Assembly: GCF_024622975.1 (NCBI RefSeq)
Contig: NZ_JANJZT010000002.1
Span: 1 to 64,000 of the forward strand
DNA from: Blautia caecimuris
GTDB taxonomy: Bacteria > Bacillota > Clostridia > Lachnospirales > Lachnospiraceae
Reading direction: 5' to 3'
DNA: 64,000 nucleotides
Position numbers and translations under genes: made by a program. Shown here piece by piece: positions 36,732-45,581 of this stretch (position 1 is its first letter; each line of letters begins with the position of its first letter). The notes below the pieces were generated by a model. It was not told where the DNA came from, did not search any database, and worked only from the letters and a program-made list of their open reading frames with translations.

Positions 36732-37610
36732 ATGATTCGTACACTGGAAAACGATCAGCTTCGGGTACAGATCAATGATCTTGGCGCTGAGCTGACTGAA
36801 ATCTATGACAAAACAAATGACCGTCAGGTACTCTGGAATGCAGATCCTTCTTACTGGAACCGCCATGCCCCTGTCCTGTTCCCAAATGTGGGCCGCTATT
36901 ATGAAAATAAATGTCTTATTAACGGAAACACCTACCACTGCGGACAGCATGGATTTGCCCGTGATATGGAATTTACCTGTACAGAGTCCTCACAGACCTC
37001 TGTCACCCATCTTGTGACCTCTTCTGATTCAACCAGGGAAACTTATCCTTTTGATTTCCGTCTTCTTATCACCCATGAGCTTTCCGGAAGAGATCTGACT
37101 GTACGCTGGACCGTGATCAATGAGGATTCTCAGACCATGTACTTTACTATCGGAGGACATCCTGCCTTTAATGTGCCTGCGGTTCCGGGTACTTCCCAGG
37201 ATCAGTATTATCTTACTTTTAACCATGAATCAGAGCTTACCTGCAGTCTCCTGGACCTTTCCCACGGAACTGTATTTGAGGGAAAAACCTATCCGCTTGC
37301 TCTGGAACACGGACGCTGTCATATCAAAAGAGAGCTTTTTGACAACGATACTCTGGTATTTGACAACGGGCAGGTAACCCGGGCAGGAATCGCCTTTCCG
37401 GACGGAACTCCTTATGTGGAAATCACCTGTAAGGGATTTCCGAACTTTGGTATCTGGAGCGCGCCGGACTCTCCCTTCGTCTGCCTGGAACCCTGGATGG
37501 GACGCTGCGACAACACCGGCTTTGCCGATGAGCTTTCTTCCAAGCAGGACATCAACACCCTGGCTGCCGGAGAGACCTTCAAACAGTTTTATACCATATC
37601 TGTGAAATAG
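36732..37610 (+). CDS. aldose-1-epimerase-like protein (GalM/LacX type)
   Basis: This family equilibrates alpha and beta anomers of sugars or sugar phosphates. The 292-residue protein has the beta-sandwich features ENDQLRVQINDLGAELTEI at the start, GQHGFARDMEFT near 75, FTIGGHPAFNVP near 138 and CLEPWMGRCD near 252. The His residues of HGFARD and GGHPAF are probable active-site parts, as in GalM. The smaller LacX-like branch fits better than classical mutarotase. It stands alone between the mobile-element remnants and a convergent terminator. GGAGGATATATC precedes the ATG. Confidence 0.88.
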   Translation: MIRTLENDQLRVQINDLGAELTEIYDKTNDRQVLWNADPSYWNRHAPVLFPNVGRYYENKCLINGNTYHCGQHGFARDMEFTCTESSQTSVTHLVTSSDSTRETYPFDFRLLITHELSGRDLTVRWTVINEDSQTMYFTIGGHPAFNVPAVPGTSQDQYYLTFNHESELTCSLLDLSHGTVFEGKTYPLALEHGRCHIKRELFDNDTLVFDNGQVTRAGIAFPDGTPYVEITCKGFPNFGIWSAPDSPFVCLEPWMGRCDNTGFADELSSKQDINTLAAGETFKQFYTISVK

Positions 37611-37698
37611 AAAAAGCCTTCTGTATCCGATTTTTGTTCCGTGTAAGCTTTATGTTTTTATATACTTGAATCACTAATACTTCTTTAAATAATACAAA

Positions 37699-37793
37699 AA
37701 ACTTCCGGGGAAGGGGCAGATTTGACTCCCATGAGCCAAATCTGCTCCTGTTTGGAACTATCTATTTCCCGACAGCCCCTTCCCCGGAGTTTT
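37699..37793. terminator. Three-way-junction bidirectional terminator
   Basis: A 15-bp stem (37703-37717 with 37775-37789, core CCGGGGAAGGGGC / GCCCCTTCCCCGG) encloses two arms. The first is 37718-37743 (AGATTTG/CAAATCT); the second is 37748-37775 (CTGT/ACAG with GGAA/TTCC). T-runs follow on both strands, and the genes on both sides converge on it. Confidence 0.75.
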
Positions 37794-37897
37794 TCTGTAC
37801 AGAAACGCGCTGTTTCTGATTTTATATTCTGCTTTTACAGTTCCTGTATTTTCCTGGCAGCCCCGGAACTCATCCGGCTTTTAACAGACTTTCTCCA

Positions 37898-39442
37898 TCA
37901 TTTGATCCTGCTCATTTTTTCATAAATTCCTGACAGGCTGGGATATATCTGCTGATATACCTCCTCATAAAGTTTCCGGTATACTGCATGCTGCCGCCGG
38001 TTTGGTTTAAATACATCTTTTTTATGAACCATACACCTCAATGCTTCTCTGTAATCCTCAAACACGCCCAGCGTCACAAATGCAGAAATCGCACTGCCGA
38101 TCCCCGACACTTCATAAGTCTGAGTTCTTACTACCGGCAAACCGAACATGTCTGCAGTGATCTGACAGATTTCACTGCTCTGAGCGCCTCCGCCGCCTAC
38201 GCGAATCTCTTCAAAACGAAATCCTCCTTTTTTCTCCATATGACGCATTCCATCCATCAGGGCAAAATTGATTCCTTCTATGATTGCCCGGTAAAAATGG
38301 ATTCTGGTATGAACATCCGACAGACCTATTACGGAACCTTTTGCCTCAGGCATGGTAAGGTTTGGTGTAAAATACGGCTGGAGCAAAAGCCCGTCGCAGC
38401 CTGCAGGAATCTCTTTCAGGCGTCTGTTCAGAAGCTCCTCCGGCTGAATATCTGACTCCAGCGCTTCCATAACTTCTTTCTGGGCAAACTCTTTTTTAAA
38501 CCAGGAAATCAGCCAGTATCCTCTGAAGATTTCTATTTCCGGAGTATAATGCCCGGGAAGGATAGAATCATAGGGCGGTATAAACGTTTCCGGTTCCAGA
38601 TAATCAGAAGTGGTAAACGTAACCGTAGCTGTGGTTCCAAAACTGAAAGCCGCCTTTTTTTTATTGACACAGCCAAGACCCAGAATTTCGCAGGCCTTGT
38701 CTGTACCAGTGGCGATCAGCTTCAGATCCTTATTCAGTCCCAGATCTTCTGCAGCAGTCTCTGTAAGAGAGCCGATATAATCGCCGGGATCCACCAGCTC
38801 GCACATCATTTCATCCGGAATATCAAAAACAGGCCGAACCAGATCATTTTTCTTTTTCCAACAACGGTTTTTAAAATCATAAGGAACATATCCCACGATG
38901 GACGCCGTAGAATCTGCCAGCCTTCCGGTAAGCCTGTAATTCAGATATGCACTCAGAAGAACATATTTCTTTGTTTTTGCCCAGATATCAGGTTCGTTTT
39001 CCCGAATCCAGTTACAATGAGATTTCTGGTATTGGAGATTTAAGGTTTTTGTCATTCCCACTGCTTTTACCGCTGCAGAAATCCAGGGCTTCAGCGCAGG
39101 CGTACCTAAAGCTCTTCTCTGATCCAGCCATAAAATTGCAGGGCGCAAAGGTTCCCCGTCCCGTCCAAGGCAGACACTGGTACAACGGATCGTTGTAAGC
39201 GTTACTGCCCGGATCTGAGCAAAAATATCCGGAAAGCTCTCCCGAAGCTGTCTGGAAACACGGCACAGATTCTGGTAATAAAAATCGGGATCCTGTTCTG
39301 CCCATCCGGATTTTCTTGAAACATAAGCCGGATGATGGCCCTTCTGGGCTTTTGCCAGTATTTTCCCTTCCGAGGAAACAAGAAGAGCTCTTGTACTCTG
39401 AGTTCCAATATCAAAAACAAGGACAACTGATGTTTTTTTCAC
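37898..39442 (-). CDS. FGGY-family carbohydrate kinase
   Basis: FGGY kinases phosphorylate sugars and polyols. The 514-residue protein has the N-terminal ATPase loop LVFDIGTQSTRALLV (about 8-22), a central SFGTTATVTFTTSDYL and the FGGY C-terminal hinge RVGGGGAQSSEICQITADMF near 420, then GIGSAISAFVTLG. The GTG start follows GGGAGGGAGTACCT. Glycerol kinase and xylulokinase are in the same family; the substrate cannot be decided. It is the last gene of the TetR-controlled operon, and since its partners resemble glycerol-3-phosphate oxidation genes, a glycerol-like polyol is plausible. Confidence 0.85.
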   Translation of the reverse strand: MKKTSVVLVFDIGTQSTRALLVSSEGKILAKAQKGHHPAYVSRKSGWAEQDPDFYYQNLCRVSRQLRESFPDIFAQIRAVTLTTIRCTSVCLGRDGEPLRPAILWLDQRRALGTPALKPWISAAVKAVGMTKTLNLQYQKSHCNWIRENEPDIWAKTKKYVLLSAYLNYRLTGRLADSTASIVGYVPYDFKNRCWKKKNDLVRPVFDIPDEMMCELVDPGDYIGSLTETAAEDLGLNKDLKLIATGTDKACEILGLGCVNKKKAAFSFGTTATVTFTTSDYLEPETFIPPYDSILPGHYTPEIEIFRGYWLISWFKKEFAQKEVMEALESDIQPEELLNRRLKEIPAGCDGLLLQPYFTPNLTMPEAKGSVIGLSDVHTRIHFYRAIIEGINFALMDGMRHMEKKGGFRFEEIRVGGGGAQSSEICQITADMFGLPVVRTQTYEVSGIGSAISAFVTLGVFEDYREALRCMVHKKDVFKPNRRQHAVYRKLYEEVYQQIYPSLSGIYEKMSRIK

Positions 39443-39464
39443 AGGTACTCCCTCCCTATGCAGA

Positions 39465-41210
39465 TCAGCGTGTAATCCCTTCTTTCAGGTATTTCTTTTT
39501 ATCCTCATCCAGATCCAGTCCAAGAGTGCCGCCCGGATTCATCAGATAGTCTTTATCAAAATAATCCTTCAGAACCTTAAACACACCGTACTCTGTATGT
39601 CCCAGGCTTCCCTCAAGCCACGGCGCAAACATTTTTCCGATTCCATGGTGGTGGCTGATCGCTGCCCCGGACTTCTGAATGGCATCAAGAATCGTTGTAT
39701 GATATGCCCGGAATTTATCCGCTCCGCTCATCCTTGTAATAAAAATAAAATACAGGTTTGCCCCCTGTGGATAACAGTGGGACATGTGAGTTGTCACAAT
39801 GGTATTTGGAAGCTTATGGCAGACTTTTCTCACTTCCCTGTGTACCTTTGCCATATTTGACCAGTTCACCGTACATTCCAGTGTATCTGTAACAATACCA
39901 AAATCCATCATGGTATCTCTCAGATACGGATCATTAAACCGACCTTTTTCCCAGCTTTTTGTAACGTAGGAGGTAAGGCTCATTGCTTTATATTTATGAG
40001 CAATCCTTCTGATATTTGCAGCCACATTTTTGGAATAGCCCTTTCCGCCGTCTGTAAATCCAAGAAACAGACAGCGCTCCATATCCCGAAAGCCTCTGAT
40101 ATCCAGAAGTTTCCAAAGCGGCGTCTCATCCACATTATACAGTCTCAGCATAAGGTTTGTTTCCTCCGGGTCTGACAGACGGAATACGGAAGAAAATCCT
40201 GCCTCACACTGCATCATCTCTCTGGCTGCCGCCATGGCGACCTTCCAGTTTTTAAAAATATAGGAGAAACGTTTTCTGTTTTCCGGCATGTAGCGGAATA
40301 CCTTTAAGGTCACCTCTGTCAGAACACCAAAAGCCCCCTCGCTTCCCATCATGATCTGGTTCAGATTCGGACCGGTAGCTTCTCTGGGATAGTGACTGGT
40401 CTGTATGTTGCCAATAGGGGTAGCATATTTTTGTGACAGCACAATATCTGTAATACAGCCATAGTAAGTACTGTTCTGGCCGGCTCCTCTTGTGACAACC
40501 CATCCGCCTACACTGCTGTACTCAAAGGACTGTGGAAAGTGCCCGCAGGTATAGGCGCGTCTGGCTCCAAAAACAGTCTGTGCGTTATTTAATATTTTTT
40601 CAAGTTTTGGCCCTGACATTCCAGCCTGAACAGTAATTGTCTGATCTGTTTCATTAAAAGAAACAACCTCATTAAAACGCAGACGCATATCCAGAGAGAT
40701 TCCGCCGTTTACCGGCTCCACACCCATGGTTACGCTGCTTCCGCCTCCGTAAACATAAAGAGGGATTTTTTCTTTGGTACAATAAGCCACAATAGCCTCT
40801 ACCTCTTCTGTTTTTGCCGGATAAACCACTGCATCAGGAAGTGAATCCAGACGTTTTTCTCTCAGACGCATGGCGTCATAGGCTGTTTTTCCATAGGCTA
40901 CAGACACCCTCGCATAATCGTCTGTACGCACATACTTCTCACCAACGATCTCTTTCAGAGCATCTATATGCTTCTGCTCCAGACGTACCGGACAATTTGT
41001 AAGTTCTATCTTTTCCATTCCGATGCTTCCGTCATAATGTCGGAAATCGTCATCTGTCATCTTAAATTTTTCTTTCATCATTTTGTAAAGAGATTCTTTT
41101 GGATATTTTACAAAATCCGGATCTCCCCATCTGAATACAGAACGCCAGCTGTCTGTAGGCGCTGCTTCCTTCACCCATTTCGGCTCAAATCCTTTATATG
41201 GCTTACTCAT
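39465..41210 (-). CDS. FAD-binding oxidoreductase of the alkyl-DHAP synthase (AGPS) type
   Basis: The 581-residue protein has the FAD-binding type-4 domain with LYVYGGGSSVTMGVE (about 150-164) and a long AGPS-like stretch: AYTCGHFPQSFEYSSVGGWV (about 218-237), then TRGAGQNSTYYG. LMMGSEGAFGVLTEVTLKV follows, and near the C-terminus SHHHGIGK, which in AGPS is a catalytic His region. AGPS swaps a fatty acyl group for an alkyl group on DHAP to make ether lipids, but this family also holds other flavoenzymes. The operon context gives a glycerol-3-phosphate theme, so DHAP chemistry is plausible. It overlaps the DUF1667 gene by 8 bases. Confidence 0.8.
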   Translation of the reverse strand: MSKPYKGFEPKWVKEAAPTDSWRSVFRWGDPDFVKYPKESLYKMMKEKFKMTDDDFRHYDGSIGMEKIELTNCPVRLEQKHIDALKEIVGEKYVRTDDYARVSVAYGKTAYDAMRLREKRLDSLPDAVVYPAKTEEVEAIVAYCTKEKIPLYVYGGGSSVTMGVEPVNGGISLDMRLRFNEVVSFNETDQTITVQAGMSGPKLEKILNNAQTVFGARRAYTCGHFPQSFEYSSVGGWVVTRGAGQNSTYYGCITDIVLSQKYATPIGNIQTSHYPREATGPNLNQIMMGSEGAFGVLTEVTLKVFRYMPENRKRFSYIFKNWKVAMAAAREMMQCEAGFSSVFRLSDPEETNLMLRLYNVDETPLWKLLDIRGFRDMERCLFLGFTDGGKGYSKNVAANIRRIAHKYKAMSLTSYVTKSWEKGRFNDPYLRDTMMDFGIVTDTLECTVNWSNMAKVHREVRKVCHKLPNTIVTTHMSHCYPQGANLYFIFITRMSGADKFRAYHTTILDAIQKSGAAISHHHGIGKMFAPWLEGSLGHTEYGVFKVLKDYFDKDYLMNPGGTLGLDLDEDKKKYLKEGITR

Positions 41211-41631
41211 AATTTCCTCCTTCCTGCGCGCAGTCTTTGTGCATATAGGTATTCTCCTTATTATTTTCCTCCAGATACTCCTTCAGAACACTGCTGGTAA
41301 CGATCACATCCGCATGAAGGCCAAGTACGTCAGGAATAAGAACATCGCCCCTTCCCATGGATTTTCTGACCGTCATATGATTGATTTCTTCCATAATCTG
41401 AAAAATTTTATCTTTTGGTATCTCCCGGGACACACGGACCGGAATCACCGGAACTGAATCCCAGGCAGTTTTTACCGTAGTAGAAAAAGTTCTTTTTGGG
41501 CAGGTCATTTCACTTTCCGCAAATTGCTGCCCTCTTTTACATTTATTTCCAGTTACCTTCCACTGCCCATTTTCCAACTCTGCCTGCATACGGCAACTGT
41601 TAGGGCAGGTAATACAAACAAATTCCTTCAT
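41203..41631 (-). CDS. DUF1667 iron-sulfur-type small protein
   Basis: This 142-residue protein has the pattern CITCPNSC near residue 6, a further CKRG at about 33 and a Cys-Pro at about 46, typical of DUF1667. Such proteins sit beside GlpA-like and NAD(P)/FAD oxidoreductases in several anaerobes and probably form a redox subunit, although that function is inferred from gene order. Its ATG overlaps the stop of the FAD oxidoreductase upstream (ATGA), and its stop overlaps the AGPS-like gene. Confidence 0.85.
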   Translation of the reverse strand: MKEFVCITCPNSCRMQAELENGQWKVTGNKCKRGQQFAESEMTCPKRTFSTTVKTAWDSVPVIPVRVSREIPKDKIFQIMEEINHMTVRKSMGRGDVLIPDVLGLHADVIVTSSVLKEYLEENNKENTYMHKDCAQEGGNYE

Positions 41632-42902
41632 GCCTGCACCTCCCCAAGCTGAAAAACAAGGGACGTTCCGACTATGTCTGCTTTTGACAGATCAATGACA
41701 ACCCGCTCCATTTCCGGAGGCCTTACTGCCTGATATTTTTTCTCAAAAACTGTTTTTCCTGCTGAAATCGCTGCAAGCATACTTTCTCCCATAGTCCTTC
41801 TGCACCGGAAATAAAAAACAAGCTTTTTGTCCAGATCGCTTTTCCGTATCTTCTGGGGAACCACATAAGCAAGCCCTCCTTCTGTCTCCACGGAAATCCA
41901 GTTTTCCGCTGTTCTGTCAGCCTCTCCTTTCAGTTCTCTGAAATATCTGGCCGCAGAAGTTCCTGCCAGCTCTCCGCTTTCTGACACATAATCTACAAGA
42001 TCATTGACATGAAAAGCATTTCCACAGGAAAATACTCCCGGCACATCCGTCATGGCCCATGAATCACAGACAGGGCCTTTTGTCCGGGGATCCATAGTAA
42101 CCCGGAGACTTTCTGCCATTTCATTTTCCGGAATCAGTCCAACCGATAAAATGAGGGTATCACAGTCAATTCTCTTTTCTGTTCCCGGAACAGGCTGCAT
42201 CTGTTCATCCACTTTGGCAATTTCCACACCTGTCAGCCGGTCATCCCCAAATATTCTTGTGACTGTTTCCGATAAATGAAGAGGAATATCAAAATCCTCC
42301 AGGCACTGGATCATGTTTCTGGTAAGTCCGGAAGGCTCCGGCCTCACCTCATAAACGCCGAGAATATCTGCCCCTTCCAGTTTCAGTCTTCTTGCCATGA
42401 TAAGGCCGATATCACCACTTCCCAGAATCACACATCTTCGGGCAGGCATCACCCCCTGCAGATTGGTAAAATGCTGCGCTGTCCCTGCCGTATAAACTCC
42501 GGCCGGTCTTGTTCCGTGAATGGATACCTGTTTTGCTGTACGCTCACGGCAGCCTGTAGCCAGAATCAGCGTTCTGGATACCAGCATTTCCACTCCATTT
42601 CTGCTGACTGTCCACACCTGAAAATCCTGATCTGATTTCCGGATCTTTGTAACAAACGTCCACAGCTTCGCCGGAATTTCCAGACTGTGAAACTCCTCAA
42701 TAAACCGTTCTGCATACTCCGGTCCGGACAGCTTTTCCTTGAAACGCTGCAAACCGAAGCCATCATGAATACATTGTTTCAGAATACCTCCCAGCCGTCC
42801 TTCTCTTTCGATCAGAAGAACCTGTGCCCCTTCTTTTTTTGCGGCTATTGCAGCCGCAAGTCCTGCCGGGCCTCCGCCGATAACGATCACATCATAAATC
42901 AT
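41628..42902 (-). CDS. NAD(P)/FAD-dependent oxidoreductase (GlpB-like partner)
   Basis: The 424-residue flavoprotein has the N-terminal Rossmann loop DVIVIGGGPAGLAAAIAAKK and a second GSGDIGLIMARRLKLEGAD loop at about 160-180, plus a CGNAFHVNDLVDYVSESG region near 295, typical of the thioredoxin-reductase-like oxidoreductase partner of GlpA in anaerobes. It probably transfers electrons from the substrate dehydrogenase to NAD or another carrier. Both ends overlap neighbours by 4 bases, so the four genes are translated as a block. Confidence 0.88.
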   Translation of the reverse strand: MIYDVIVIGGGPAGLAAAIAAKKEGAQVLLIEREGRLGGILKQCIHDGFGLQRFKEKLSGPEYAERFIEEFHSLEIPAKLWTFVTKIRKSDQDFQVWTVSRNGVEMLVSRTLILATGCRERTAKQVSIHGTRPAGVYTAGTAQHFTNLQGVMPARRCVILGSGDIGLIMARRLKLEGADILGVYEVRPEPSGLTRNMIQCLEDFDIPLHLSETVTRIFGDDRLTGVEIAKVDEQMQPVPGTEKRIDCDTLILSVGLIPENEMAESLRVTMDPRTKGPVCDSWAMTDVPGVFSCGNAFHVNDLVDYVSESGELAGTSAARYFRELKGEADRTAENWISVETEGGLAYVVPQKIRKSDLDKKLVFYFRCRRTMGESMLAAISAGKTVFEKKYQAVRPPEMERVVIDLSKADIVGTSLVFQLGEVQA

Positions 42903-44617
42903 TTTCCGTCACCTGCCTTTGTTTTCCCGAATAAAAGATAACTGTCACCGCCGCTTTTTTTCACTTTCTCCAATGGCTGGCCTGTGACCTCACTGATGAT
43001 TTCCGCCACAAGAGGCATACAGAAACCGCCCTGACAGCGTCCCATTCCCGGACGTACCCTCTTTTTTACTCCATCAACAGTATATACAGGAAGAGGCGAA
43101 CACAGCGCATCCACAATCTCCCCCTTGCTGATTTCCTCACAGCGGCATATCATCACCCCGTAATCCGGTCGTTTCTGAATCAGTTTATTTCTCTGTTCCG
43201 GAGACATTTCACGAAGTCTCGGAACACCTTTTCTGTAAGGGTTATAGCTCTCATTTTTCTTTACCGGATGTGAAGCTGATACCATTTTTGCCGCCATTTT
43301 CGCCACATCTTTTGCAACTGCCGGAGCAGTGGTAAGCCCCGGCGACTGAATTCCTGCACAGTGAATCAGATTCTTTGTTTTTCTGCCCCGCTCAATTACA
43401 AAATCCTCCTCGAAAGTAGGAGCTCTTACCCCGGTAAAATATGTAATGATATCTCTCTGGGACAGTTCTTTAACAGTACCCTGCTGCTTTTTAAAATTAT
43501 TCTCAATGCTGGATGCCTGGGTTGCAAAATTTTCCTTTTCATAAGTTTCCACTGCATCCGGACCAACCAGAAGATTATCATGAGCCGTATGGACAATCCC
43601 TCCGCCTTTTGTATGGCCGGAAGTTTTTTTAAGAGTTTTCCAGGAGGCGATCCCGCCCATAAGTTTTCCGGCCTTTTTATCCAGAATGGCATTGGTTCCC
43701 CGCCTGGGGTGAATAGAATAAAATCTGTCCCCTGCCATTTCAGCCACATCTTCTGCAAAAACTCCGGCAGCATTGATTACGATCTCCGGATAGATCCGCC
43801 CTCTGTTGGTAAGCACACTTCTGATTTTTCCGTCTTTTACATCCATAGACAAAACCGCTGTATTCAAAGCCACCTCCGCCCCGTTCTGCACAGCGTTTTC
43901 TGCATAGGCAATGGTAAGACCATAGGGGCAGACGCTTCCTGCCATACTGTTATAAATTGCAAATTTCATATCCGGATTCAGATGAGGCTCCCGCTTTCTG
44001 AGAGTTTTTCCTGAAATCACCCGTGTATCGGAAACACCGCACATGTATTTTCTCTGACATGCATAAAGATATGCGGGAAGCAGCTCGCTCCAGTGCATCA
44101 TACCCACATACTGACCGCATCTTTTAAAAGGTACGTCCAGCTCTTTGCAGATTTTTCCATACATCCGGTTTCCGGCAATCACGTAATGCTGTTTCAGAGT
44201 TCCTTTTCCAAGATCGATCCCCGGATGAACTTCTCCGTCATTGCGACCGGAAGCATGCATGGCAACATCACTTTCTTTTTCTGCCAGAAGTACATCCAGT
44301 TTCCATTTCATCAGTTCTCTGGCAATACTGGCGCCTGAAATTCCGCCGCCGATCACCAGAACATCCGGTTTTCTGCCTTCCAGAGCCTGATCCTGAATAT
44401 GAGGAAGTTTCATTTTGGGAAGCTCTGTATTTTCCAGCTTCAGATTATTGATTACATGATATCTTCTCTTTTTATCCACGCACAAAGAGCAGGCCCCTAC
44501 AATATCCTCCCATTTTTTCAGAGTTCCGGACAGAACTATATTTCCATCCTTCTCAGTTACCCGGATACTGTTTCCGTAGATGCTCCGTACCTTTTTTTGA
44601 AGCTTCTGACAATCCAC
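42899..44617 (-). CDS. GlpA-like glycerol-3-phosphate-type dehydrogenase with N-terminal BON-like and C-terminal [2Fe-2S] regions
   Basis: The 572-residue protein has an N-terminal 60-residue segment with DGNIVLSGTLKKWEDIVGA that looks like a BON domain. The FAD-dependent dehydrogenase core follows (DVLVIGGGISGASIARELMK, about 85-104; MHASGRNDGEVHPGI). A BFD-like [2Fe-2S] region comes last, with ICRCEE near 485 and GRCQGGFCMP near 525. The core resembles anaerobic GlpA; substrate oxidation to a keto product is the family role. It is the first gene after the divergent promoter. A GTG start is preceded by AAGGGATATGA. Confidence 0.88.
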   Translation of the reverse strand: MDCQKLQKKVRSIYGNSIRVTEKDGNIVLSGTLKKWEDIVGACSLCVDKKRRYHVINNLKLENTELPKMKLPHIQDQALEGRKPDVLVIGGGISGASIARELMKWKLDVLLAEKESDVAMHASGRNDGEVHPGIDLGKGTLKQHYVIAGNRMYGKICKELDVPFKRCGQYVGMMHWSELLPAYLYACQRKYMCGVSDTRVISGKTLRKREPHLNPDMKFAIYNSMAGSVCPYGLTIAYAENAVQNGAEVALNTAVLSMDVKDGKIRSVLTNRGRIYPEIVINAAGVFAEDVAEMAGDRFYSIHPRRGTNAILDKKAGKLMGGIASWKTLKKTSGHTKGGGIVHTAHDNLLVGPDAVETYEKENFATQASSIENNFKKQQGTVKELSQRDIITYFTGVRAPTFEEDFVIERGRKTKNLIHCAGIQSPGLTTAPAVAKDVAKMAAKMVSASHPVKKNESYNPYRKGVPRLREMSPEQRNKLIQKRPDYGVMICRCEEISKGEIVDALCSPLPVYTVDGVKKRVRPGMGRCQGGFCMPLVAEIISEVTGQPLEKVKKSGGDSYLLFGKTKAGDGK

Positions 44618-44635
44618 TCATATCCCTTCTTTCAC

Positions 44636-44693
44636 AAGTCGGTCGTATGTACGACTTTTTCTTTTATAGTATCATATTTTTATGCAAAGTCAA
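44636..44693 (-). promoter_or_regulatory. Operon promoter and palindromic TetR-type operator
   Basis: TTGACT (44693-44688), a 16-base spacer and TACTAT (44671-44666) face the GlpA-like gene. Just downstream lies GTCGTA-TG-TACGAC (44642-44655), nested in AAGTCG...CGACTT (44636-44657). Its position at about +2 to +23 would let a bound TetR protein block transcription. The divergent regulator gene makes this the likely operator. Confidence 0.7.
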
Positions 44694-44800
44694 CAAAAAC
44701 ATGATATATTCAATCACTTTAATATAAAATATATCCACATCCTTCCATAAAACAATGCTCTGAATCCGCATCCGGAACATTCTTTTTCCTTTAATGTTTA

Positions 44801-44829
44801 TGGACAAAACACCCAAAACACGTTACAAT
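44801..44829 (+). promoter_or_regulatory. Promoter of the TetR regulator
   Basis: TGGACA (44801-44806), a 17-base spacer and TACAAT (44824-44829) lie 39 bases before the regulator ATG. Confidence 0.55.
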
Positions 44830-44867
44830 AAATGAACAGTAATCAACTATTTTCAGGAGGTAACTTA

Positions 44868-45437
44868 ATGGCCGCACCCAGAAAAGAAGATGTCCGCAGT
44901 CTGATCGTCAGTACCGCCGAAAAACTTCTGGAAGAAAAACCCTTTTCTGAGATTTCTCTTTCTCAGCTTGCATCTGAAGCGGGAATATCCAAGGGAACTC
45001 TCTACTATCATTTTAAAAACAAAAATGAACTGTTATTTGCGATCACAGACAAATATCTGGACGAGCAGTGGACAGAGCTTTGTCAGTGGACAGACAATGC
45101 AGATAAAGATACTTCCCTTCACCGTCTTGTCCGTTATGTTCTGGAACGCGACGTAGCCGGTGTCAAACTCCGCCTGCCTCTTTTTTATGATGCTATGATC
45201 GGCAATGAGGAAATAAGGACTCATCTGATACGCCGCTATCAGTGTTTCGCTTCTCTGATCGCCAAAAAAATTTCAGAACGTACAGACAAGGTTTCAGGCG
45301 AATATTTTTCCTGGCTTCTTCTCCTTCTTTCTGACGGTCTTTCCATGCATCAAACAATACAGAACGATCACCTTGATACAGAAAAATTTATCAGTCAGAC
45401 CGCCGCTTATATTGAACAGTTCTTTCCGAAAAAATAA
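44868..45437 (+). CDS. TetR/AcrR-family transcriptional regulator
   Basis: The 189-residue protein has an N-terminal HTH, FSEISLSQLASEAGISKG then TLYYHFKNKNELL, and an all-helical ligand-binding C-terminal half. The start ATG at 44868 has CAGGAGGTAACTTA before it; the frame extends 12 codons further up without one. It is transcribed away from the GlpA-like operon, and a palindrome lies between, so local repression relieved by a metabolite of the pathway is likely. Confidence 0.9.
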   Translation: MAAPRKEDVRSLIVSTAEKLLEEKPFSEISLSQLASEAGISKGTLYYHFKNKNELLFAITDKYLDEQWTELCQWTDNADKDTSLHRLVRYVLERDVAGVKLRLPLFYDAMIGNEEIRTHLIRRYQCFASLIAKKISERTDKVSGEYFSWLLLLLSDGLSMHQTIQNDHLDTEKFISQTAAYIEQFFPKK

Positions 45438-45532
45438 AAAGAGCGCTGATCACATTTTTCCTGTAAGCATCAATGGTCTGAGTTCAGTTTCGACCATTGA
45501 GGAACCGGTATATGTGAAGTGCTCTTTTCTTT
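45437..45532. terminator. Structured bidirectional terminator after the TetR gene
   Basis: AAAGAGC/GCTCTTT is the outer stem, CACAT/ATGTG the middle one and TCAATGGTC/GACCATTGA (9 bp) the inner hairpin. T-runs at both ends suit the convergent TetR and ABC permease genes. Confidence 0.7.
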
Positions 45533-45581
45533 TAACAATATTTCCTGTACAGCAGCAGTTCCATATAAAACCTTTGTTTTC

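Noticed and set aside
37614-37897. Retron-like RNA in the three-way-junction region
   Set aside because: No reverse transcriptase gene is near and the T-runs at both ends fit a terminator.
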